7,265 nt of DNA from CAIUKV01 sp041659105 (GTDB taxonomy: Bacteria; Actinomycetota; Acidimicrobiia; IMCC26256; PALSA-555): positions 1 through 7,265 of the forward strand of contig JBAZYX010000142.1 of the NCBI GenBank assembly GCA_041659105.1, in the 5' to 3' direction. The stretch's first letter is position 1. Each line of letters begins with the position of its first letter. Shown here in pieces: positions 1 through 6,694 of this stretch. The notes beneath the pieces were generated by a model, which was not told where the DNA came from, did not search any database, and worked only from the letters and a program-made list of their open reading frames with translations. The translations under genes were made by a program, and so were the position numbers.

Positions 1-1082
1 CCGATCCGCCCAACGCCGATCCCGCCCCCGCCGCCGGCGAGGTGCTGGTCCATTCGCTCGCGGTGCTCGCGCCCGTGATCGTGCCGGCCCTCGAGTGCGC
101 CGGGGCCCGGCGGCTGGTGGAGGTCGGCGTGGAAGGCGGGGGCATGACGGCGGTGCTGCGCGAGTACGTGGCCCGGGTCGACGGCGCCGTCACGGGGATC
201 GACCCGTTCCCGAGCGCGACGGCGCGGGCGGCCTACGCCGCCGACGGCCGGCTGACCCTGGTGGAGGAGCGCAGCCCGGGCGCGCTGGCGCGGATCGAAG
301 CCGCCGACGCCTATCTGTTCGACGGTGACCACAACCACTGGACCGTGCTCGGGGAGCTGCGGGCCGTGGCCGCGGCCGCGGGCGACGGACATCCGCTGGT
401 GTTCGTGCACGACGTGGGCTGGCCCGCGGGCCGGCGCGACCAGTACTACGACCCCGCGGCCCTCCCGGCCGAGGCAGTACACCCGTACACCTACGCGCAG
501 GGCGTGCGCATGGGCTCGTCCGCCACCATCGACGGCGGCTTCCGGGGCGAGGGCGCGTTCGCGTGGGCGATCGAGGAGGGCGGCCCGAACAACGGCGTGC
601 GGACCGCGGTGGAGGACTTCGTCGCCGAGACGGCGCGCTACCGCTGGGCGTTCGTGCCGAGCGTGTTCGGGCTCGCGGTGGTGTCCACGGTCGACGCGCC
701 CTTCGCCGCGGCGCTCGACGACGTGCTCCAGGGGTGGGTCGACAACCCGGTGTTCGGTGCGCTCGAGCGCAACCGGCTGGAGCTCTACGACCGCGTGCTC
801 CTGCTCCAGGACCTGCTCGCGGTCTCGGGGGACGCCGGGCCGCGCCTGCGCAACGAGAACGCGCGCCTGCGTGCGCACGTCGCCGAGCTCGAGGCGCGCC
901 TCGCCACCATCCGGGGCGAGGTCGAGGCCATGGGCTTCCTCAAGGCGCTGCGCGCGGTCGACGCCGTGGAGCGGCCGGCCCGGCGCATGCGGCCCGGCGC
1001 CACCCTGCGGGCCCGGCTCGCCGAGGTGGGCAACACGGCGACGGTGCCGAGCAGCACGACCGCCGACGACGGTGCTCCATGA
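1..1082 (+). CDS. Class I SAM-dependent methyltransferase with C-terminal coiled coil (probably 5'-partial)
   Basis: Probably transfers a methyl group from SAM, in the cytoplasm, to a sugar or other small acceptor. Numbering from the GTG at 42, the sequence shows a glycine-rich SAM motif (VEVGVEGGG, 26-34), an acidic residue after strand 2 (GIDP, D54), and an FDGDHNHW segment (93-100) matching the DGDH motif of Methyltransf_24-like enzymes. An HDVGWP-GRRDQYY stretch (123-136) follows. Residues 266-297 (RLRNENARLRAHVAELEARL and onward) form a heptad-like coiled coil, followed by a basic tail ending in a disordered Thr/Ser/Asp stretch. The frame is open from base 3 to the GTG at 42, the codons before it read as plausible protein, and there is no well-spaced Shine-Dalgarno there, so the true start is probably outside the window. 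The stop overlaps the ATG of the exporter permease. The methyltransferase fold is well supported; the substrate is unknown. A chain-capping role is inferred from the neighbours. Confidence 0.82.
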   Translation, partial: DPPNADPAPAAGEVLVHSLAVLAPVIVPALECAGARRLVEVGVEGGGMTAVLREYVARVDGAVTGIDPFPSATARAAYAADGRLTLVEERSPGALARIEAADAYLFDGDHNHWTVLGELRAVAAAAGDGHPLVFVHDVGWPAGRRDQYYDPAALPAEAVHPYTYAQGVRMGSSATIDGGFRGEGAFAWAIEEGGPNNGVRTAVEDFVAETARYRWAFVPSVFGLAVVSTVDAPFAAALDDVLQGWVDNPVFGALERNRLELYDRVLLLQDLLAVSGDAGPRLRNENARLRAHVAELEARLATIRGEVEAMGFLKALRAVDAVERPARRMRPGATLRARLAEVGNTATVPSSTTADDGAP

Positions 1083-1903
1083 CCCGGCTCGCCGAGTACC
1101 GCCAGAGCCGCGAGCTCACCGTCAACCTCGTGCTGCGCGAGCTGCGCAGCCGGTACAAGCGCACCGCGCTCGGCTACGGCTGGTCGCTGCTGAGCCCGCT
1201 GGCATCGGTGGCGATCTACGGGGTCGTGTTCTCGGTGTTCCTGAAGGTCGAGCCACCTGTCGGTGACCCGAGCGGCCTGCACAGCTTCGTGCTCTTCCTC
1301 GTGTGTGGACTGCTGCCCTGGAACTACTTCTCCAACTGCTCCAACGCGTCGCTCGACGCGCTCCTCGCCAACGCGAACCTCATCCGCAAGGTGTACTTCC
1401 CGCGCGAGCTCCTGGTGGTTTCGGCCACCGGCGCGCTGCTCGTGACGTATCTGATCGAGCTCGGTGTCCTGTGCGTGATCCTGGTCGCGGTCGGGTCGAT
1501 GGTGCTGCCGTGGATACCGGTGCTGCTCGTGCTCGTCGCGCTGCAGGCGGTCTTGGTGCTCGGGGTCGGGCTCGCGCTGAGCGTCCTCAACGTGTACTTC
1601 CGCGACGTCAAGCACTTCATGATCCTGGTGCTGATGGCGCTCTTCTACTCCGTGCCGGTGGTGTACCCCGTCACGCTCGTTCCCGTGGAGCGGACGATCC
1701 TCGGGGTGGACGTGCCGATCCGGTTCATCTACGAGCTGAACCCGCTCGTGCGCATGATCGAGTGCTACCGAGCCGTGCTCTACGACCTGCGCTTCCCCCC
1801 GCTCGGCTCGTTCCTGTACTTCGCCGCGTCGGCCGTGGTCTTCCTCGTCGCCGGCCTCGTCCTGTTCAGCCGCATGGACGGTCGCCTCGCGGAGGAAGTG
1901 TGA
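1079..1903 (+). CDS. wzm: Polysaccharide ABC-2 exporter permease (Wzm/TagG family)
   Basis: Membrane subunit of an ABC-2 exporter that moves undecaprenyl-linked polysaccharide (O-antigen, teichoic acid or galactan type) across the cytoplasmic membrane. The 274-residue length is typical. An amphipathic N-terminal helix (about 12-28) leads into RYKRTALGYGWSLLSPL (25-41), the hallmark entry to the first membrane helix. Other family motifs are LIRKVYFPRE (101-110), NVYFRDVKHF (171-180) and the late YELNPLVRMIECYRAVLY segment (218-235). Hydrophobic segments lie near 38-57, 68-82, 111-137, 142-170, 178-200 and 244-264, consistent with six membrane spans. The ATG at 1079 overlaps the preceding TGA as ATGA and has no strong Shine-Dalgarno of its own, suggesting coupled translation. 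The partner ATPase follows at once. The family is secure; the exact polysaccharide is not. Confidence 0.93.
   Translation: MTRLAEYRQSRELTVNLVLRELRSRYKRTALGYGWSLLSPLASVAIYGVVFSVFLKVEPPVGDPSGLHSFVLFLVCGLLPWNYFSNCSNASLDALLANANLIRKVYFPRELLVVSATGALLVTYLIELGVLCVILVAVGSMVLPWIPVLLVLVALQAVLVLGVGLALSVLNVYFRDVKHFMILVLMALFYSVPVVYPVTLVPVERTILGVDVPIRFIYELNPLVRMIECYRAVLYDLRFPPLGSFLYFAASAVVFLVAGLVLFSRMDGRLAEEV
1891..1897 (+). promoter_or_regulatory. Shine-Dalgarno site GGAGGAA for the exporter ATPase
   Basis: GGAGGAA lies inside the last codons of the permease gene, a few bases before the GTG at 1900. It is the clearest ribosome-binding site in the window and favours the GTG that overlaps the permease stop over the in-frame GTGs from 1915 onward. 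The spacing is short, about 4 bases from GGAGG to the GTG, so reinitiation by ribosomes finishing the permease may also contribute. Confidence 0.6.
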
Positions 1904-3105
1904 GTGGCCCCGCGGTGGTGGTGGACCACGTGTCCAAGCGCTACCGCCTCTACCACGAGCGCAACCAGTCGCTGAAGGCCACCGTGCTGCGGCGCCGGCG
2001 CGCGCGGTACGAGGAGTTCTGGGCGCTCACCGACGTCTCCTTCGAGATCGGCACGGGCAAGACGTTCGGGCTCATCGGGGAGAACGGCTCGGGCAAGAGC
2101 ACCCTGCTCAAGTGCCTCGCTCGCATCCTGCGTCCCGAGACGGGGAGCATCCGGGTCGACGGCCGGCTCTCCGCGCTGCTCGAGCTGGGGGCCGGGTTCC
2201 ACCCGGAGCTCTCCGGCCGCGAGAACGTGTACCTCAACGGCGCGATCCTCGGGCTCTCGAAGCGCGACATCGACGCCCGCTTCGACGACATCGTGGCGTT
2301 CAGCGGGCTCGAGCACTTCATCGACACGCCCGTCAAGGGCTACTCGAGCGGCATGTACGTGCGGCTCGGCTTCGCGGTGGCGATCAACGTCGAGCCCGAC
2401 GTGCTGCTGATCGACGAGGTCCTCGCGGTGGGCGACGCCGAGTTCCAGCAGCGGTGCGCGGAGAAGTTCGATGAGCTCCGGCGGGCCGGACGCACGATCG
2501 TGATCGTGACGCACGCGCTCGACTCGATCCGCAACCTCTGCGACGAAGTGGCCTTGCTCGAGCACGGTGTGCTGCAGGATCTCGGCCCCGCGGTCTCGGT
2601 GATCAACGACTACGAGGAGCGCGTCCACGAGAACCGGCGCACCGACGGCGCCGGATGGCGCTGGGGCTCCGGCGAGGCCGAGGTCGAACAGGTGGAGTTC
2701 CTCGACGTCGCCGGCAACCCCACGACCCGCGTCCGCACCGGCGACCCGCTCGTGTTCCGCGTCCACCTCGTGGCGCACGAGCCCATCGAGCGACCCGTCC
2801 TCGGCATCGGCGTGCACACGCTCGACGGGGTGGAGGTCACCGGCCCCAACATCCGTGAGGCCGGCAAGGTCCCCGAGCGGTTCTCGGGGCGGGGCTTCAT
2901 CGACTACCGGGTCGAGCGGATGCCGCTGCTCCCGGGCACCTACGACTTCAGCGCGTTGCTCTACAACTACACGATCACGCATCCCTACGACGCCCGCATC
3001 CGCGCCTTCCGCTTCGACGTCGACCACGGCGAGCCGGCCGAGGAGCACGGCATGATCACGCTCGGCGGCGCGTGGGACCTCGACGGACTGGCGACGCCTT
3101 CGTGA
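1900..3105 (+). CDS. wzt: Polysaccharide ABC exporter ATPase with C-terminal Wzt_C-like domain (Wzt/TagH family)
   Basis: ATP-hydrolysing subunit that powers the permease encoded just upstream. The 401 residues split into an N-terminal nucleotide-binding domain (about 1-245) and a C-terminal domain (about 255-390). Visible ATPase motifs are Walker A GENGSGKST (60-68), the family-typical ELGAGFHPELSGREN region (95-109), a divergent ABC signature YSSGM (148-152) as usual in this subfamily, Walker B DVLLIDE (167-173) with catalytic Glu173, the D-loop near VGD (177-179), and the switch His205. The C-terminal part matches Wzt_C by its GIGVHTLDGVEVTGPN segment (303-317) and the later PLLPGTYDFSALLYN stretch (342-356). 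In known Wzt proteins this domain is a beta sandwich that binds the modified end of the exported glycan. The GTG start at 1900 overlaps the permease stop (GTGA) and follows GGAGGAA. ATPase assignment is very secure; the C-terminal domain rests on motif resemblance. Confidence 0.93.
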   Translation: MSGPAVVVDHVSKRYRLYHERNQSLKATVLRRRRARYEEFWALTDVSFEIGTGKTFGLIGENGSGKSTLLKCLARILRPETGSIRVDGRLSALLELGAGFHPELSGRENVYLNGAILGLSKRDIDARFDDIVAFSGLEHFIDTPVKGYSSGMYVRLGFAVAINVEPDVLLIDEVLAVGDAEFQQRCAEKFDELRRAGRTIVIVTHALDSIRNLCDEVALLEHGVLQDLGPAVSVINDYEERVHENRRTDGAGWRWGSGEAEVEQVEFLDVAGNPTTRVRTGDPLVFRVHLVAHEPIERPVLGIGVHTLDGVEVTGPNIREAGKVPERFSGRGFIDYRVERMPLLPGTYDFSALLYNYTITHPYDARIRAFRFDVDHGEPAEEHGMITLGGAWDLDGLATPS

Positions 3106-5222
3106 TGTCCCGCGCGCGTCCCGGCGCCCGGCCCGTGCGCACGGGCGGCGTGAGCGTGGTGGTCGCGGAGCTCGACGGCGACGGTGCCGCGTTGGACGCC
3201 GTGGCCGACCTCGACCTCCCCGGCGAGGGCCATGAGCTGGTGATCGCGGTGCGCAGCCCGGGGCGCGCGCCGCACCGGGTGGGGAGCCTGCCGGTCCGTG
3301 AGGTCCGCGTCGTCGTCGGGGCGTCGCTCGCCGAGGTGCGCAACGCGGCGGCGGCCGCGGCCCGCGGCGAGTTCCTGGCCTTCCTCGGACCGGGCGCCGC
3401 ACCCGCGCCGCGCTGGGTCACCGCCGCGCTCGCCGCGTTCCGGGCCGACGCCCGGGTCGCCGCGGTGGCGGCGCGCCCCCGAGCGGGCGCCGGGACGGGG
3501 GAGCCCGACCCCGCCGCGGTCTGCCCGGTGCTGTTCGGTGCACCCGCCGGGCTCGTGGTGGAGACCCGCGCGTTCCACTGGGTCGGCGGGTACCCGGCTG
3601 GGCCGGGCGCCGCGGCGGCCGAGGCCGACCTCGGGTGGCGGCTCTGGAGCGCGGGCATGGTGGTCGTGACGGCACCCGGGTCGGTCGTCGCCGCGCCCGG
3701 GACGACCGACGATGCCGACGCCGCGGAGGTCGGCGCGTTGCTGGCCGCGCGGGTCGCCGCCGCGGACGCCGACGCGGCCGACGAGCGTGAGCACGCCGTG
3801 GTGCGCGTCACCGAGCTCGCGCCCCTCCTCGGTGATCTCGCAGTCCCGGCGCCCCGTGTGCTCGTGGTCACACCCGACGTGCTCGCCCCGCAGATGGCCG
3901 GGCCCGCGATCCGAGCGTTCGAGCTCAGCCGCGTCCTCGACACGGCCCCGGGCATCGGCGCGGTCGAGCTGGTGTCGACGGTGCGGTGCGATCTCGCCGA
4001 CGGGCCGTTCCCGGTCCGTGCGGCCGACGACCGCGGCCTGCGTGAGGCCGTCGCCCGGGCCGACGTCGTGGTGGTCCAGGGCCACGTGCTCGATCACCAC
4101 CCGTGGCTCGTCGACACCGATCGGGTGGTCGTGGTCGACGCATACGACCCGATCCAGCTCGAGGTGCTCGAGCAGGCGCGCGACCTGCCGGCGGGCCAAC
4201 GGCGCATGGCCGTCCGCCACGCGGGCGATACGACGAGCCGGCTCCTCGGCCGGGGTGACCGCTTCCTGGTCGCGAGCGCGAAGCAGCGCGACCTCCTCGT
4301 CGGGCAGCTCGCCGCCGCCGGTCGGCTCAACGTCGCGACCTACGACGGCGACGAGGGGCTGCACCGGCTGATCGGCGTGGTTCCGTTCGGCATCCCCGAC
4401 GAGCCGCCGGTCGCCGCCGCCCCCGCGCTCCGGGGCGTGGTCCCCGGGATCGGGCCCCACGACCCGCTGATCCTGTGGGGCGGTGGCGTCTACAACTGGT
4501 TCGACCCGCTCACGCTGCTCCGGGCGGTCGACCGGCTGCGCGCCCGACTGCCCGACGTACGGCTGTTCTTCATGGGGATGCACCACCCCCACCCCGAGGT
4601 GCCCGAGATGGAGATGGCGCGCCGCACCCGTGTCCTCGCCGCCGAGCTCGGGCTCGTGGGCTCGCACGTGTTCTTCAACGAGGGATGGGTCGCATACGAC
4701 GCGCGCGCGGGGTTCCTGCTGGAGGCCGACGTGGGGGTGAGCACGCACCTGGACCACGTGGAGACCGCGTTCTCGTACCGCACGCGCATCCTCGACTACC
4801 TGTGGGCCGCGCTCCCCGTGGTCGCTACCGGTGGCGACGCGATGGCCGATCTCGTCGCGGCGCGCGGCTTCGGGACCGTGGTGCCCGCGGCCGACGTCGA
4901 GGCCCTGGAGCGCGCGTTGCACGACCTGCTCGCCGACCGCGACCGCAACCGCGCGTGCCGGGACGCGATCACGGCCGCCCGCGACGAGCTGGTGTGGACC
5001 CACGCGGCGGCCGACCTGGTGACGATGTGTGAACGGCCGCGGCGCGCGGCCGACCTCGTCGACCCGCGGGAGCGGGCGGTGCGGGGCGACCGCGCCGCCG
5101 CGGCGGTGTGGGGGGTCGGCTGGGAGGCCAGCGCCCGGGGCGCCCTCGCGCACGTGCGTCGGGGCGAGTGGGACGACCTCTCGCGCAAGGCCCGTGCTCG
5201 ATGGGCAGGGCGCGGACGATGA
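3105..5222 (+). CDS. Two-domain glycosyltransferase: degenerate GT2-like GT-A domain fused to GT4-like GT-B domain
   Basis: Likely a cytoplasmic glycosyltransferase acting on the glycan exported by the neighbouring Wzm/Wzt. From the ATG at 3105 it has 705 residues. Residues 14-195 resemble a GT2 GT-A fold: VSVVV opening strand, EVRNAAAAAARGEFLAFL (77-94), and ADLGWRLWSAG (174-184). However, the usual nucleotide-binding DDGS is IAVRS (47-51) and the DxD site is GPG (95-97), so this half may be inactive. Residues 250-645 are a GT-B domain: RVLVVTPDVLAPQMAGPAIRAFEL (251-274), VVQGH (323-327), VVPFGIP (425-431), ILWGGGVYNWFDPLTLL (456-472) and FSYRTRILDYLWAALPVVAT (556-575). An Arg-rich helical tail follows (about 650-705). 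The ATG shares one base with the ATPase stop (TGATG); a GTG at 3102 is an equally placed alternative, and the frame is open upstream to a GTG at 3072. Sugar donor and acceptor are unknown. Confidence 0.86.
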   Translation: MSRARPGARPVRTGGVSVVVAELDGDGAALDAVADLDLPGEGHELVIAVRSPGRAPHRVGSLPVREVRVVVGASLAEVRNAAAAAARGEFLAFLGPGAAPAPRWVTAALAAFRADARVAAVAARPRAGAGTGEPDPAAVCPVLFGAPAGLVVETRAFHWVGGYPAGPGAAAAEADLGWRLWSAGMVVVTAPGSVVAAPGTTDDADAAEVGALLAARVAAADADAADEREHAVVRVTELAPLLGDLAVPAPRVLVVTPDVLAPQMAGPAIRAFELSRVLDTAPGIGAVELVSTVRCDLADGPFPVRAADDRGLREAVARADVVVVQGHVLDHHPWLVDTDRVVVVDAYDPIQLEVLEQARDLPAGQRRMAVRHAGDTTSRLLGRGDRFLVASAKQRDLLVGQLAAAGRLNVATYDGDEGLHRLIGVVPFGIPDEPPVAAAPALRGVVPGIGPHDPLILWGGGVYNWFDPLTLLRAVDRLRARLPDVRLFFMGMHHPHPEVPEMEMARRTRVLAAELGLVGSHVFFNEGWVAYDARAGFLLEADVGVSTHLDHVETAFSYRTRILDYLWAALPVVATGGDAMADLVAARGFGTVVPAADVEALERALHDLLADRDRNRACRDAITAARDELVWTHAAADLVTMCERPRRAADLVDPRERAVRGDRAAAAVWGVGWEASARGALAHVRRGEWDDLSRKARARWAGRGR

Positions 5223-6694
5223 GCCTGCGGACCCGGGCCCACGCCCTCGTCCCCGACGCAGACGAACGCCGCGCGGCCCGGACCTGGCTCTTCCCGTGGG
5301 CCGACCACCGAGGTTGGTGGCGGGTCATGGCGTGGTTGACCCTCGGGCTCGCGGGCCTGCGCGGCGCGCTCCTCGTCGTCAGTGACCGTCTCTGGTTCAT
5401 GAACGACTCGGCCGAGTACGTCCAGCTGATCGACGACCTGTTCGTGCCCCGCACGCGCCCGCCCGGCGTCGCGGTGTTCTGGCGCGGGGTGCTCGGCGTC
5501 TGGTCGTCACCGCTGGCCCTCCTCCTGGGCCAGGGCCTGCTGGGGGTCCTCGGCGGGCTCGTCCTGTACTGCATCGCCCGTGAGGTCGGACTGCGCTCCC
5601 GGAGTGCCGTCGTCGCCGCGGTCGTCGGGACCTGCACGCCCACGCTGCTCTTCTTCGAGCGGGTGTTGCTCACCGAGACCCTCGCGGTGTTCTTCGCGCT
5701 CGTCACGAGCTGGCTGGTGCTGATTGCCGTGCGGACGCGTGGCCATGGGGTCTGGGCGCTGGCCGGCCTGGTGGGCGCGCTGGGCGTGCTCGTCCGCACC
5801 GCGGCCCTGATCGCGCTGCCGGTGTTCGCCGTCACCGCGCTGATCGTGACGCGTGGGTCGGCGCTGCGCCGCCTGGCGGCCGCGCTCGCCTTCACCATCG
5901 CAGCGCTCGTGCCGCTGATGGGTTACGGGTTCGCGTCGTACGTCGATTCCCGGGCCGTCACCGGCGAAGGCCGGTTCGGCCTCCAGTTCACCGACGGCTT
6001 CGCGTACTTCGCCGCGACGGCCTCGCTCACCGACTGCTCGAATCCCGACAAGCCACCCGCGATCCGAGCCGCGGTGTGCGCGATCCCGGGTTACCTCGAT
6101 CGTGATCCCGATGCGATCTCCTGGGGACCGGGGCCGGTCAACGACGCACTGCGGAGCCGCCGCTACATCCAGCGCAACGACGAGTTGCGCCAGCTCGCGT
6201 TCGAGAGCATCCGCCGTGATCCGCTCGGGTTCGCCGGGACGGTGGGCGGGCGGACCGTGCGCATGCTGAGCACCTACGACAACGAGTACTCGAGTGACGA
6301 CAACCCGGTGATGGCCCCGTACCTGCGCGCCGCGGGGTTGCCGGAGATCCAGCCGCGCGATCGACTGGCGAAGGTCTGGCCGAAGGTGACCGACGCGTGG
6401 ATCGTGGCTCGGCTCGTCCTGTGGGTGGCGATGGCGGTCGCCGTCGTGCTCGCGGTTCGCCGTCGGAGCCGCGGCAGGCGTGAGCTCCTGATCGTCTCGG
6501 CACCGGTGATCGTGACCTTCGTCTGGCTATGCGTCACCACCACGGCGGTGGCGCGCTACCTGCTGCCATTCGAGCCGGTCGCGGTGCTCGCGACCGTCTG
6601 GCTCGTCCAGACGCTGCGCGACGACCGGTCCGGACCCGACCCGGTGGTAGCCGATCCGGCCGTTGCGATCGCCAAACCGGTGGGCGTCGGGTGA
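5219..6694 (+). CDS. GT-C family membrane glycosyltransferase (ArnT/PMT-like)
   Basis: A 491-residue multi-pass protein that probably transfers a sugar from a polyprenyl-phosphate donor to an acceptor on the outer face of the cytoplasmic membrane. After a basic N-terminus the first membrane helix (about 34-54) is followed by FMNDSAEYVQLIDD (60-73), where Asp63 is the likely catalytic acid of GT-C enzymes, and by RTRPPGV (78-84), which resembles the RPPGYP motif of this group. ERVLLTETL (147-155) matches the second conserved acidic loop. Further hydrophobic segments occur near 96-119, 128-145, 152-171, 176-211, 218-239, 395-413, 423-440 and 450-465. A large exoplasmic region (about 240-395) carries two cysteines, C273 and C287. 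The C-terminal ARYLLPFEPV (445-454) is also typical. The ATG at 5219 overlaps the previous stop as ATGA; an in-frame ATG at 5201 is possible. Fold class is well supported; substrate is unknown. Confidence 0.85.
   Translation: MSLRTRAHALVPDADERRAARTWLFPWADHRGWWRVMAWLTLGLAGLRGALLVVSDRLWFMNDSAEYVQLIDDLFVPRTRPPGVAVFWRGVLGVWSSPLALLLGQGLLGVLGGLVLYCIAREVGLRSRSAVVAAVVGTCTPTLLFFERVLLTETLAVFFALVTSWLVLIAVRTRGHGVWALAGLVGALGVLVRTAALIALPVFAVTALIVTRGSALRRLAAALAFTIAALVPLMGYGFASYVDSRAVTGEGRFGLQFTDGFAYFAATASLTDCSNPDKPPAIRAAVCAIPGYLDRDPDAISWGPGPVNDALRSRRYIQRNDELRQLAFESIRRDPLGFAGTVGGRTVRMLSTYDNEYSSDDNPVMAPYLRAAGLPEIQPRDRLAKVWPKVTDAWIVARLVLWVAMAVAVVLAVRRRSRGRRELLIVSAPVIVTFVWLCVTTTAVARYLLPFEPVAVLATVWLVQTLRDDRSGPDPVVADPAVAIAKPVGVG

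Noticed and set aside
563..1078. Upstream extension of the permease frame into the methyltransferase gene
   Set aside because: The extension is Arg/Ala/Gly-rich out-of-frame translation of the methyltransferase. The protein begins to look like an ABC-2 permease exactly at the ATG at 1079.
1303..1899. Upstream extension of the ATPase frame into the permease gene
   Set aside because: The translation before the GTG at 1900 is an Arg/Ala-rich shadow of the permease, and family similarity begins only after 1900, where a Shine-Dalgarno is also present.
2985..5153. Minus-strand open frame of 722 codons opposite the two-domain glycosyltransferase, and a 540-codon one at 1780-3402
   Set aside because: Long antisense frames are expected in very GC-rich coding DNA. 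Their translations are low-complexity Arg/His/Gly/Asp/Pro strings without recognisable motifs, while the plus strand carries clear conserved families.
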